DNA of 64,000 bases from Bacteroidota bacterium (lineage in GTDB: Bacteria > Bacteroidota > Bacteroidia > Chitinophagales > Chitinophagaceae). Within the stretch, counting starts at the first letter, position 1. Every line of letters begins with the position of its first letter. The DNA lies in assembly GCA_005882315.1 (NCBI GenBank), contig VBAR01000001.1, forward strand, positions 1,065,736-1,129,735, written 5' to 3'. The translations under genes were made by a program, and so were the position numbers. Positions 1 through 8,601 of this stretch are shown here, one piece after another. The notes under the pieces are model-generated. The model was not told where the DNA came from. It saw nothing but the letters and a program-made list of their open reading frames with translations, and searched no databases.

Positions 1-686
1 GCTTTTGTTCCAAATGTTGCTTCATTGGCCAGCAGCATTCCGCTGCAAGAATCTCCATCATACTCTACATGACGACCATTGAATTTAGTAACGAACTCTT
101 GTATAATTTTTTTTGAAGAAGGAGAAACAACTGTACTTGTAAGTACTACTGCTGATGAACCAACTAATGCATCACCAACCATTTTATCAAACTGTTCCCA
201 TGTAGGCACTTCTTCAAATTTTCCATTCACATTGCGTTTAGGGAAACGTACACGGTTGGTATCATATAGATCAAGAACAGAAGCCTGCGCTCTTGCACTG
301 GTACCACCACCTGTGTAAGAACACATATCATTTCCTTCAATTTTAATAGGGCGGCCATCACGAACTTTGGCTATCACCGGAACCACATCACCATCCTGCA
401 CATAAGTAGTAGCATAATATTTTGCTTCCCCTGAAACTAAATTTTCCGGTTTGTTGGCATAAGGGATCGCCTTTCTCACCGGTGCTTTACAGCTTGCAAG
501 GGTAGCAGCAGCAGTGCTGAACCCGAGATATTTCAGAAAATCGCGACGTGGAGCTTTTGCATCAACCAATCCCTTGTCATCAAACCCCTCAAAAGGCAGC
601 TCTTCACGAAACTCATCTGCATTTTTTTTCTGAAAGGTCTCCTCATCATTCAGCTCTGCGAAACTTTGCCAGTACTTCTTTGACAT
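1..686 (-). CDS. actB: Alternative complex III molybdopterin-like subunit ActB, N-terminal part
   Basis: The gene starts at the ATG at 684-686 (reading MSKKYWQSFAEL) and runs off the left edge, so about 228 N-terminal residues are visible. A twin-arginine-like signal, RRDFLKYLGFS followed by AAATLASC, lies near residues 46-65, as in the TAT-variant molybdopterin oxidoreductase-like subunits of alternative complex III. This quinol-oxidising complex passes electrons from menaquinol to cytochrome c or directly to a terminal oxidase. ActB is the large periplasmic iron-sulfur subunit. The gene lies 91 bases downstream of actA on the same strand, the usual actAB order. The iron-sulfur cysteines lie outside the window, so the call rests on the leader, the visible sequence and the neighbour. 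Confidence 0.88.
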   Translation of the reverse strand, partial: MSKKYWQSFAELNDEETFQKKNADEFREELPFEGFDDKGLVDAKAPRRDFLKYLGFSTAAATLASCKAPVRKAIPYANKPENLVSGEAKYYATTYVQDGDVVPVIAKVRDGRPIKIEGNDMCSYTGGGTSARAQASVLDLYDTNRVRFPKRNVNGKFEEVPTWEQFDKMVGDALVGSSAVVLTSTVVSPSSKKIIQEFVTKFNGRHVEYDGDSCSGMLLANEATFGTK

Positions 687-777
687 ATTTATTATTGTTA
701 GTTGTCAATTACAACCCTTGCTGCAATTGAGATTCATTTGAAATTTGACTACCGAAACTCTTCGGTACAAACTGAAA

Positions 778-2049
778 TTAATAGTGACATTTCTGACACT
801 CCAGGCCGCCGATATGTTCCACTTTTACACTATCCATTTTACCTGCTTCAATATCTCTGTGGAATTTCTCGTATATGCTGTAAAATTTGTTTCCTTTAGT
901 GCTGTCGTAATTGAAGTTCACATTGGTCTGACGGTGACAGTTTATACACCAGCTCATACTCAGTTCAGCGAACTGCTTTACTTCATGCATATCTGTGATC
1001 TCACCATGACAGCTCTGGCATTGCTGCTTACCTGCATTTACGTGTTGTGAATGGTTGAAATAAGCATGATCAGGCAGGTTGTGAATTCTTGTCCAGGGAA
1101 TAGATTTTGCTTTTGAGGGATCAAATGCACCAGGGTTTTTAGGGTCTACTCCGGCGTATTCGTATAGTTTATTTATTTCGGCGGTTCCGTTAATTTCATT
1201 TCCGCTTGCATCAAAAATTTTCGGGCCTTTGTATTCTGAGATCTGTTTGTGACAGTTCATACACACATTTACAGAAGGGATAGAAGCCTGCTTGCCTTCC
1301 ATTGCACCGCCATGACAGTATAAACAGTTGATTTGGTTGAGACCCGCATGTACTTTGTGTGAATAATAAATTGGCTGTACAGGCTGCATATCTTTTTGAC
1401 GGCCAAGACCGATAGCGCCTTTGGCAATAAAGTAACCACCTATTACAAAAAATATTACTGCGCCTAATGCGATATAAAATTTGTTTTTGTAAAACGCAAC
1501 TGGCTCAGGTCTATGAATGCCTTCTTTATCATCACTCAATTTTTTCAGGTTACTGTTTACCTGCATTAATATTAATGCGACAATTGCAAGTATGATAGAG
1601 ATGATACCGAAGATAATTGCGCCCTGGCCATCACCTTTCGGTTCTTCTGTTCCCGGAGCAGGGGGCGGGGCTGCTTTTCCAGCGTCTCTGATATAAGCAA
1701 GAAGATTATTTAGGTCTGTTTCTTTTCCTCTTAGTTCAGGAAATTCCTGCATTGGAGTAGCCGCAAAATTCTGCATTTCTACCGGATATGCGTCACCTGT
1801 AGCAACTGCTTCTTTCCAATTAACTATCCATTTTTTTAATAAATCAGTACTTGGCCAACGGCTTTCAACATCCTTAAGTGCAGGTCCCACAACTTTAGAA
1901 TTGACTGCATGACAGCTTGCACATTTTATACTAAATAATGCCTTACCAGCAGCAGCATCGCCTTGCGCAGCAATTTTTAAAGTCGAGAAAATAAAAATGG
2001 ATAGAACAAACAGCGTTGGTCTTCTGAGATTTGGTTTATATGGGATCAT
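778..2049 (-). CDS. actA: Alternative complex III cytochrome c subunit ActA with extra N-terminal haem domain
   Basis: This 423-residue protein has a hydrophobic leader (residues 11-28), a mono-haem cytochrome c domain with CASCH at 43-47, two membrane helices (about 144-164 and 188-212), then five more CxxCH sites (CLYCH, CMNCH, CQSCH, CINCH, CQKCH). The five C-terminal haem sites match the pentahaem ActA subunit. The N-terminal mono-haem domain looks like the separate ActE-type cytochrome fused in front, giving six haem sites. It would carry electrons on the periplasmic side between the complex III core and an oxidase. It precedes actB on the same strand, and a good -7 box lies 47 bases upstream of its ATG. 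The family call is secure; the fusion interpretation is inference. Confidence 0.92.
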   Translation of the reverse strand: MIPYKPNLRRPTLFVLSIFIFSTLKIAAQGDAAAGKALFSIKCASCHAVNSKVVGPALKDVESRWPSTDLLKKWIVNWKEAVATGDAYPVEMQNFAATPMQEFPELRGKETDLNNLLAYIRDAGKAAPPPAPGTEEPKGDGQGAIIFGIISIILAIVALILMQVNSNLKKLSDDKEGIHRPEPVAFYKNKFYIALGAVIFFVIGGYFIAKGAIGLGRQKDMQPVQPIYYSHKVHAGLNQINCLYCHGGAMEGKQASIPSVNVCMNCHKQISEYKGPKIFDASGNEINGTAEINKLYEYAGVDPKNPGAFDPSKAKSIPWTRIHNLPDHAYFNHSQHVNAGKQQCQSCHGEITDMHEVKQFAELSMSWCINCHRQTNVNFNYDSTKGNKFYSIYEKFHRDIEAGKMDSVKVEHIGGLECQKCHY

Positions 2050-2095
2050 AGAAGCAATTGATCTAAAAAATGTGGATAAAAAACCCTGATTGGCG

Positions 2096-2103
2096 CAAAA
2101 GTA
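2096..2103 (-). promoter_or_regulatory. Predicted -7 promoter box for actAB
   Basis: On the minus strand this reads TACTTTTG, a full match to the Bacteroidota -7 consensus TAnnTTTG. Transcription would start near 2091, giving a leader of roughly 40 bases before actA. I see no clear TTG -33 element, so the call rests on the -7 box and its position. Confidence 0.5.
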
Positions 2104-2285
2104 AGGCAGTATGGCATTAAAAAATCAGGCTGTTTAATTTTTTTTTAACGTCTTAGCTCATTGCGGTTCAACAAGTTTTTATTGTTTTCAATAAACATTG
2201 AAAACGCATTGTCATAAATCCGTAAACGATAAGAATAATTCTTAATTAAAACAGAGATATTATCAATCAGTGAATGTTTTTTCCG

Positions 2286-2293
2286 CACTTTTG
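2286..2293 (+). promoter_or_regulatory. Possible -7 box immediately upstream of the small membrane protein gene
   Basis: CACTTTTG matches five of the six fixed positions of TAnnTTTG and ends six bases before the ATG at 2299. If used, transcription would begin at or next to the start codon, giving a leaderless transcript like the one proposed for purN. Confidence 0.35.
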
Positions 2294-2298
2294 CCCGC

Positions 2299-2586
2299 AT
2301 GTTTGATCGTCTTCAAAAAAAATGGAAAGTAGGTGGCCTTCAACTGATATTGATCCTTTGCACATTCGCTATTGGAGGCAGTGCTACTGGATTTTTAGGC
2401 AAAAAAATTATGAACTTACTTGATATCGGGCAGGATTGGATCTGGGGTATTGTTTACATTCTTTTAATATCAATCATCTGGCCTTTAGCTGTTTTGATAA
2501 TCAGCATTCCTTTGGGTCAATTCCGGTTTTTTCTGAAGTATATCCGTAAGATCGGAAGCAGACTCGGTTTTGGAAAATCAGAATGA
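2299..2586 (+). CDS. Small two-helix membrane protein (DUF6787-like)
   Basis: A 95-residue protein starting MFDRLQKKWKV. It has two hydrophobic segments, about residues 14-34 (LILILCTFAIGGSATGFLG) and 48-72, and basic ends (KKWK at the start, RKIGSRLGFGKS at the end). The pattern KKWKVGGLQLILILCTFAIGG with GKKIM after the first helix is what I remember of short Bacteroidota proteins annotated DUF6787, sometimes labelled diacylglyceryl transferase-like. No catalytic motif is visible. It converges with the next gene, whose stop lies 10 bases away. The membrane location is clear; the family name is from memory and the function unknown. Confidence 0.75.
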   Translation: MFDRLQKKWKVGGLQLILILCTFAIGGSATGFLGKKIMNLLDIGQDWIWGIVYILLISIIWPLAVLIISIPLGQFRFFLKYIRKIGSRLGFGKSE

Positions 2587-2596
2587 TCGGGAAAAA

Positions 2597-3493
2597 TCAT
2601 TTCATCCTCTTCAACTCTGCTTCAGCAGCTATATATCCAAAACTTGCCCATTGATTGCCAGCCACTACTTTTTCAAAAAGCTCTTTTGCTTTTTTCTTCG
2701 GCCCTTTTTCTAAATAATAGTTGCCAAGGGCAAATCCGAGTGTGGCATTAGCCGTACTATCCTGCGTTTGTGTTATTTCAACCAGTTTTTTATCATCACC
2801 GCTTTTATATAACATTAAGATATCCATGTAGTCACGATTTTCTATCAGGTCCATTTCCGCATTAATTGTTTTCAGCAGATCATCCGCATCTTTCTTTTTT
2901 CCTAACCGCAGCATGGTGATATATAACCAGTTGGCTGTAGCCACATACATATCATCTGTATCAGAATTTTCAAGGCATTCGTTATAAGCCTTCAGTGCAT
3001 TTTTATAATCACCTTTTAAAAAATAAGCCAGCCCGAGATGGTAAAGTGTGTTTGTTTTAAGTGTGCTGGTAGGTAAGTTGCGGGCATTGGGCAATCCATC
3101 CTGTTCTATTTCATCCACTTGCTCCTTCAGCATTTCAGCTCCTTTTGAAAGATCGGCTATTGCTTTATCAAAACAACGAACGGTGATATACCGGTGACCA
3201 CGGTGACGAAGAAATCTGGGGTTCAGCGGATGCTTACTGATCCCGTTTGAAAAAATTTCGATGGCTTCCATGTAATGTCCGAGATAGGCAGTGCGGCGGC
3301 CATACCATATTATATTCTCTGCAGAATTGGAGTCGATCGTCAACTTTGATTTGGCTTCAGCCAGTTTCTGCTCATATAGTTTTTTTGTTTCCTCAGAAAT
3401 TTGAGGAGGCACTATTACAGCACAGGGTTGCTGCTGTGCATAAAAACTTAAGCATGTTGTAATAAATAATAATGAACAGATGAATTGTTTCAT
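2597..3493 (-). CDS. Exported TPR-repeat protein
   Basis: A 298-residue protein with an N-terminal signal peptide (MKQFICSLLFITTCLSFYAQ) followed by tetratricopeptide-type helical repeats. Clear repeat cores are GHYMEAIEIFSNGISKHP, CFDKAIADLSKGAEML, LKGDYKNALKAYNECL and KKKAKELFEKVV near the C-terminus. TPR proteins act as protein-binding scaffolds; this one would lie in the periplasm or be outer-membrane associated. There is no enzymatic domain. It is divergent from purN, with 41 bases between the two start codons. The partner is unknown. Confidence 0.82.
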   Translation of the reverse strand: MKQFICSLLFITTCLSFYAQQQPCAVIVPPQISEETKKLYEQKLAEAKSKLTIDSNSAENIIWYGRRTAYLGHYMEAIEIFSNGISKHPLNPRFLRHRGHRYITVRCFDKAIADLSKGAEMLKEQVDEIEQDGLPNARNLPTSTLKTNTLYHLGLAYFLKGDYKNALKAYNECLENSDTDDMYVATANWLYITMLRLGKKKDADDLLKTINAEMDLIENRDYMDILMLYKSGDDKKLVEITQTQDSTANATLGFALGNYYLEKGPKKKAKELFEKVVAGNQWASFGYIAAEAELKRMK

Positions 3494-3522
3494 ACTATTA
3501 AGTTAGTGAGTTATTTCAAAAC

Positions 3523-3530
3523 TATATTTG
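3523..3530 (+). promoter_or_regulatory. -7 promoter box of purN, probably giving a leaderless mRNA
   Basis: TATATTTG is a perfect match to the Bacteroidota -7 box TAnnTTTG. It ends five bases before the GTG start of purN at 3535. Transcription from this box would begin at about the start codon, leaving no room for a ribosome-binding site. Confidence 0.55.
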
Positions 3531-3534
3531 CCCG

Positions 3535-4113
3535 GTGAAAAAAATTGCTGTTTTTGCTTCAGGAGCTGGTTCGAATGCCGCTAAAATAATTGAAGCTTCA
3601 TTGCCTGGCAAAGAAGAAGGAAATAGGTCTTTTGAGGTTGCTTTGATCGTTTGCAATAAACCCGGTGCTGGTGTATTAAAAATTGCAGAGCAAAATAATA
3701 TTCCATCACTTCTTATTGATAAAGAAAAATTTTTTCGTGGCAATGGTTATGTAGATGAATTCAAAGCAGCAGGTATCGATTTTATAATACTGGCGGGCTT
3801 TCTCTGGAAATTACCATCCGCCCTTATCAAAGCTTATCCAAGAAAGATCATCAATATTCACCCTGCATTACTGCCAAACTATGGGGGTAAAGGAATGTAC
3901 GGGCATTTTGTGCATGAAGCAGTAATCGCAAACAAAGAAAAAGAAAGCGGTATCACCATCCATTATGTTGATGAGCTATATGATCATGGCGATATAATTT
4001 TCCAGGCCCGCTGCACTGTGATGGAGGATGATACACCGGAGTCCCTTGCATTACGTATTCATATGCTGGAACATAAACATTACCCGGAGATCGTTAAAAA
4101 GATAGTTAACTGA
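3535..4113 (+). CDS. purN: Phosphoribosylglycinamide formyltransferase PurN
   Basis: This 192-residue protein is the folate-dependent GAR transformylase, which transfers formyl from 10-formyltetrahydrofolate to glycinamide ribonucleotide in the third step of purine synthesis. The N-terminal phosphate-binding region KKIAVFASGAGSNA, the catalytic INIHPALLP block (N107, H109) and the later catalytic aspartate in YDHGDII (about D150) are all present. The length matches the family. The start is GTG: the conserved KKIAVFASG begins directly after it and no upstream in-frame start fits. The gene stands alone, divergent from the TPR gene, with its own promoter box. Confidence 0.96.
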   Translation: MKKIAVFASGAGSNAAKIIEASLPGKEEGNRSFEVALIVCNKPGAGVLKIAEQNNIPSLLIDKEKFFRGNGYVDEFKAAGIDFIILAGFLWKLPSALIKAYPRKIINIHPALLPNYGGKGMYGHFVHEAVIANKEKESGITIHYVDELYDHGDIIFQARCTVMEDDTPESLALRIHMLEHKHYPEIVKKIVN

Positions 4114-4198
4114 TCATTTGTGCTTTTGTCGTTACAAATCAACAATTCAACCCCTTACCTGGCCAACTTAACTCAGCATTTGCAATTTCTTTTGTTAC

Positions 4199-4993
4199 TT
4201 GCCATATTATAAAACCTGTTTGAACCGCCGCAAATACTATATTACCCTTATTTTACTTTTTGGTATTTTTTCCTCGGCTGCTTTGCATGCACAGTATAAA
4301 ATAAAAGGAACAGTGTATGATAGCTCCCGCAATTATGGAATGCCCTATGTTACTGTACAAAGCACCAATGGAAAAATTGCCGTATCAGATGGTGATGGTA
4401 AATACGAGATCAATGTAGGAGAAAAAGATTCTATCTGGTTTAGTTATTTAAATAAACCAACAGTAAAATATCCTGTGCTTACCATTAAAACTCCTTTACA
4501 GTTTGACATTTCGCTGCATGTACCCACCGATATGCTCAAAGAAGTGAAGATAAGAAGCCGCAACTATAAACAGGACTCCGTTCAAAACCGCATTGATTAT
4601 GCAAAAGCATTTGACTGGGGGAAACCCAAAGTAAGAGCTACTCTTGGCACAACCCCGGGTGCAGCTGTTGGTTTTGACCTGGATGAGATCATTCGCATGT
4701 TCCAGTTCCGAAAAAATAAAAGCTGGGCATCATTCCAGAAAAGACTGGAAGCAGAAGAAAAAGAAAAGTTTATTGACTACCGTTTCAATAAAGGTTTGGT
4801 ACTCCGTTTAACGGGATTGAATGGTGCAGCAAGGGATAGTTTTATGATGCGCTGCAGACCTAGCTACCAGTATTGCCTGATGACAAATGATTACGAGTTC
4901 CAGCTCTTCATTAAAAACTGTTATGAAGAATACAAACTGGAAAAACTCTCCGGTGACCTGAAGTTGGAAGACAGGAAATCTTTTATACCGTAA
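4199..4993 (+). CDS. Exported carboxypeptidase-regulatory-like domain protein
   Basis: A 264-residue protein with a signal peptide (about RRKYYITLILLFGIFSSAALHA) and a carboxypeptidase D regulatory-like beta fold at about residues 33-110 (KIKGTVYDSSRNYGMPYVTV then VSDGDGKYEINV). The remainder is charged and unassigned (FRKNKSWASFQKRLEAEEKE). The same fold opens TonB-dependent receptors of Bacteroidota, but here there is no plug or barrel, so it is a stand-alone cell-envelope protein. No ATG is available. The reading frame begins at TTG 4199; a second TTG at 4220 (LNRRKYY) would give a more typical signal peptide and may be the true start. Function unknown. Confidence 0.78.
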   Translation: MPYYKTCLNRRKYYITLILLFGIFSSAALHAQYKIKGTVYDSSRNYGMPYVTVQSTNGKIAVSDGDGKYEINVGEKDSIWFSYLNKPTVKYPVLTIKTPLQFDISLHVPTDMLKEVKIRSRNYKQDSVQNRIDYAKAFDWGKPKVRATLGTTPGAAVGFDLDEIIRMFQFRKNKSWASFQKRLEAEEKEKFIDYRFNKGLVLRLTGLNGAARDSFMMRCRPSYQYCLMTNDYEFQLFIKNCYEEYKLEKLSGDLKLEDRKSFIP

Positions 4994-5047
4994 CTTTCCC
5001 GACAGAGAAAAGCATTAACTTTCTGTGCTTAACACTTCATTACTATA

Positions 5048-5713
5048 ATGAGCAACCAACTGCACAATGAACTTCGCAGAGAATTCCAACTTGAAAGAAT
5101 GATCTTATTCAGTGATGCTGTATTTGCAATTGCCATTACATTATTAGTTATTGAAATAAAAATACCTGAAGAACATGAATCTGTTTCTGATAAAAAGTTA
5201 CTGTATGCATTAGGTCATCTTATCCCAAAATTCATCGGCTTTTTTATCAGCTTTATGCTAATCGGCATTTACTGGACCGTTCACCACCGCATGTTTGGAT
5301 TTGTTACGAATTATACCCGTAAACTTTTATTAATCAACCTGGTCTTTCTTTTTTTTGTGGCACTCATGCCTTTCAGTACCGGCTTTTACAGTGAGTATGC
5401 CGGACCAGATATGATGCGTCATCAGCTAAAAGTGCCGCTTACATTTTATGTACTGAATTTTTGTTGTGTTGGGTTTGTCAATTACCTGATGTGGGTGTAT
5501 ATCACCAATCCTAAAAATAAAGTAGCAGAACCTCCAATTGATCCAATGACTGCAAAAGCTTCAAAACTCAGGGCTTTTGTTGTTCCGTTTATTTTTTTAA
5601 TTATGATCCCTGTTGCTTATCTCACGAATGTTCTTTTTGCTGTTTATATCCCGATGCTGATCCCGATCGTACTTTTTATAGTTCGAAAACGAATTAAGAA
5701 AAAATATTCCTGA
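5048..5713 (+). CDS. TMEM175-type potassium channel family protein (DUF1211)
   Basis: A 221-residue multi-helix membrane protein. The first helix carries the family signature FSDAVFAIAITLLVIEIKIP (residues 21-40), in which the FSD motif and following hydrophobic residues line the pore of bacterial TMEM175 channels. About six membrane segments are visible, in keeping with a single-repeat bacterial member that forms tetramers. A basic tail (RKRIKKKY) ends the protein. Two secreted serine hydrolases follow on the same strand, the first 21 bases downstream, but no functional link is obvious. Potassium selectivity is a family property, not something shown here. Confidence 0.88.
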   Translation: MSNQLHNELRREFQLERMILFSDAVFAIAITLLVIEIKIPEEHESVSDKKLLYALGHLIPKFIGFFISFMLIGIYWTVHHRMFGFVTNYTRKLLLINLVFLFFVALMPFSTGFYSEYAGPDMMRHQLKVPLTFYVLNFCCVGFVNYLMWVYITNPKNKVAEPPIDPMTAKASKLRAFVVPFIFLIMIPVAYLTNVLFAVYIPMLIPIVLFIVRKRIKKKYS

Positions 5714-5734
5714 TATATATCAAAACCGATAATT

Positions 5735-7045
5735 ATGAAAAAGAGTTTCTTCCTGTTGTTGACAATTGTTCTTTTCACAGGATATACGTTCTCCCAAAAT
5801 GGCATCAGTGCATTCGCAAAACCAAAAACCACATCTCTTCAAGCTGCCAAACCGGAATCAGTTGGTTTTTCATCCGAACGTTTAAAAAGAATTGATGAAA
5901 ATATCAATGCCTGGATAAAAGACGGAAGGCTAAATGGGTGTGTAGCATTGATCATTCGAAATGGGAAAATTATTTACGATAAAGCCTTCGGCTATGATGA
6001 CCTGGAAAAAACAAAGCCCATACAGACAAATAGTATTTACCGGATTGCTTCGCAAACTAAAGCTATTACCAGCACTGCTGTGATGATGTTGTATGAAGAA
6101 GGAAAATTTTTACTGGACGATCCTATTTCAAGATACATACCTGAATTTGCCAAGCAACAAGTGCTTGATAAATTCAATGCAGCTGACACAACGTATACAA
6201 CGGTACCCGCAAAAACAGAAGTTACTATCCGGCAATTACTCACTCACACCTCTGGCATCAGTTATCCTCAAATTGGAACCAAAGAAGCCAATGCGATTTA
6301 TTATAAAGCCGGTTTAGTAGCAGGTATCGGTGTTGAAAAAGGAAGACTACTTGCTGACGACGTAAAAACAATTGCAAAAATGCCGTTGCTGCACCAGCCA
6401 GGAGAAAAATTCACCTATGGCTTTAATGCAGATATCTTAGGCCGTCTTGTTGAAGTACTATCAGGAATAAGTCTCGATGAGTTTTTCAGAAAAAGAATAT
6501 TTGAACCATTAGGTATGAATGATACTTATTTTTATTTACCCGCATCCAAACATGATCGTCTTGTTAATCTTTATGAAGAAAAAAACCTGAAGCTTGTAAA
6601 AGCAGATAACCAGATACAAACAAATGGTGTGTTTATTACTGATTATCCGAAGCTGGAAGGAACATTTTTTTCGGGTGGAGCTGGGCTTTCCTCCACAGTA
6701 CTTGACTATGCAATTTTTTTACAAATGATTTTGAATGGTGGCGAGTATAACGGAAAACGTTTTTTGTCAAGAAACACTGTCCGCATGATGGTGATGAACC
6801 AGATTGGCGACATCAGCAGGGGCGCCAATAAATTTGGATTAGGTTTTGGAATAACCACGGATAAAGGAAGTGCCCTGTTACCAACACCAGAAGGTGTCTT
6901 TGAATGGGGTGGCGCATTTTCTACTACTTACTGGGCCGATCCAAAAGAAAATCTTATCGGAATTTTTTATCGCCAGCTATGGAATTCAACGATTGGAGAA
7001 ATAGCGAATAAATATAAAGTGCTGGTGTACCAGGCACTTGAATAA
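5735..7045 (+). CDS. Secreted serine hydrolase, class C beta-lactamase/EstB type
   Basis: A 436-residue protein with a signal peptide (MKKSFFLLLTIVLFTGYTFSQ). The catalytic SxxK motif is SQTK in RIASQTKAITS, the second-site tyrosine is in TYGFNADILG, and LTHTSGISYP marks the conserved loop. The C-terminal box is EWGGAFSTTYWADP, the WGG..T.FW.DP form typical of EstB-like esterases, rather than the HxG of class C beta-lactamases. It is therefore more likely an esterase or peptidase-like hydrolase of the CubicO group. It lies 24 bases before a second serine hydrolase and probably shares its transcript. Confidence 0.88.
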   Translation: MKKSFFLLLTIVLFTGYTFSQNGISAFAKPKTTSLQAAKPESVGFSSERLKRIDENINAWIKDGRLNGCVALIIRNGKIIYDKAFGYDDLEKTKPIQTNSIYRIASQTKAITSTAVMMLYEEGKFLLDDPISRYIPEFAKQQVLDKFNAADTTYTTVPAKTEVTIRQLLTHTSGISYPQIGTKEANAIYYKAGLVAGIGVEKGRLLADDVKTIAKMPLLHQPGEKFTYGFNADILGRLVEVLSGISLDEFFRKRIFEPLGMNDTYFYLPASKHDRLVNLYEEKNLKLVKADNQIQTNGVFITDYPKLEGTFFSGGAGLSSTVLDYAIFLQMILNGGEYNGKRFLSRNTVRMMVMNQIGDISRGANKFGLGFGITTDKGSALLPTPEGVFEWGGAFSTTYWADPKENLIGIFYRQLWNSTIGEIANKYKVLVYQALE

Positions 7046-7069
7046 TTACAAAACACATAAAACTATTAC

Positions 7070-8596
7070 ATGAAAAAATTAATTGTATTCTTTTTCGCTT
7101 TTCATTTTGCATTTATAGTTGTGTTTTCACAACAGTCAACACCATCATTTATAAAAGACAGTATTGATGATTATGTTGATAAGGCTTTGATAGAATGGAA
7201 AATCCCTGGCGTAGCTGTATGCGTTGTAAGAGATGGTAAGATCGAACTCATGAGGGGTTATGGTGTAAAAGAACTGGGAACTGATGATGAAGTAGATGAG
7301 AACACTTTGTTTATGATCGGCAGTAACAGTAAAGCGTTTACTGCAACTGCATTGGCTATTCTTGATAATGAAAAAAAACTAAGTCTTGATGATAAAGTGC
7401 AAAAGTGGTTACCTGATTTTAAACTATACGATCCATGGGTGGCAAAAGAAGCGATGATAAGAGACCTGTTATGTCATCGTCTGGGTTTTGAAACTTTCCA
7501 GGGAGATTTTATGTTCTTCGATTCTGATCTTACAACAGCAGAAATGCGTGAACGTTTTGGCAGGCTAAAACCTTTGTATGGTTTTCGCAGCAAATGGGGT
7601 TATACAAATGCTGCATTCATGACCGCCGGTGAGATCATTCCAAAAGTAACGGGCAAGACATGGGCAGAATATCTTAAAGAAAAAATTTTTACTCCATTGG
7701 GCATGAATAACACTCTTGCTCTGGCGAAAGATATTCCAACAGCTGAGAATAAAGCATCCGCACATACTGTATGGAGGGGAGAGCTTAAAAAAGTTCCGTA
7801 TGGAAAAATAGATGCATTGGCTCCGGCCGGTGCTATTTCTTCCAGTATAAACGATTTGAGCAAATGGGTAATGGCACAACTAAACAAAGGAAAGATCGGT
7901 GATGCTCAAATCATTCCTGCAAATGTTATTGCAAGAACATGGGCACCGAATTCCATTTTAGGCAATGGAGGCTCGCAGTTTAATACAGGACATTTTGCAT
8001 TGTATGGACTTGGTTGGTTCCTTGAAGAATACAACGGAAAAAAAATCGTGAGTCATACCGGTGGTGTAAATGGATTTGTAACCAGCGTTACATTGATACC
8101 GGAAGAAAAACTTGGCATTATTGTTTTAACCAACACGGATGCTAATGCTTTTTATGAGGCATTAAAATGGGAGATCATGGATGCTTATATGAATTTGCCT
8201 TACCGCAACTACAGCAACCTTATGCTGTCAAATCAAAAAGCCGGTGATGCTGAAATGGAAAAAATGTTAACTGCAAAAAGAGATACCATCAATACCAAAC
8301 CGAAAACTGCGTTACCGCTCGCATCTTATGCCGGCGAATACATACATGATATATATGGGAAGATGAATATTAAAATTGAAAATGGCGAACTCATCATGCG
8401 GTTCGAACATCACAAAGGCCGCTTCAGTAAACTTGAAGCATTAGGAGGCAATCGTTTTTTAAGTACATGGAATGATCCTTTATATGGTGTAAAAGTTTTA
8501 CCCTTCACAGTCCAGAATGGAAAAGTAAAATCATTAACAGTTCGGGTAGCGGATTTTGTAGAGTTTACTCCGTATGAGTTTAAAAAAATAAAGTAG
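7070..8596 (+). CDS. Secreted serine hydrolase (class C beta-lactamase fold) with C-terminal DUF3471-like domain
   Basis: A 508-residue protein with a signal peptide (MKKLIVFFFAFHFAFIVVFSQ). Catalytic motifs are SNSK in GSNSKAFTA, YTN in GYTNAAFMTAG and HTGG in VSHTGGVNGF. These are the three classic penicillin-recognising hydrolase motifs, so the enzyme should be active on an ester, amide or D-amino-acid peptide. The last ~100 residues (LPLASYAGEYIHDIYGKMNI onward) form the small beta domain often annotated DUF3471, found behind many bacterial members. It converges with the APC permease gene five bases away. The substrate is unknown. Confidence 0.9.
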   Translation: MKKLIVFFFAFHFAFIVVFSQQSTPSFIKDSIDDYVDKALIEWKIPGVAVCVVRDGKIELMRGYGVKELGTDDEVDENTLFMIGSNSKAFTATALAILDNEKKLSLDDKVQKWLPDFKLYDPWVAKEAMIRDLLCHRLGFETFQGDFMFFDSDLTTAEMRERFGRLKPLYGFRSKWGYTNAAFMTAGEIIPKVTGKTWAEYLKEKIFTPLGMNNTLALAKDIPTAENKASAHTVWRGELKKVPYGKIDALAPAGAISSSINDLSKWVMAQLNKGKIGDAQIIPANVIARTWAPNSILGNGGSQFNTGHFALYGLGWFLEEYNGKKIVSHTGGVNGFVTSVTLIPEEKLGIIVLTNTDANAFYEALKWEIMDAYMNLPYRNYSNLMLSNQKAGDAEMEKMLTAKRDTINTKPKTALPLASYAGEYIHDIYGKMNIKIENGELIMRFEHHKGRFSKLEALGGNRFLSTWNDPLYGVKVLPFTVQNGKVKSLTVRVADFVEFTPYEFKKIK

Positions 8597-8601
8597 GCCC
8601 G

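Noticed and set aside
745-1050. 101-codon plus-strand frame over the 3' end of actA
   Set aside because: It is antisense to haem-site coding sequence of a clear actA gene.
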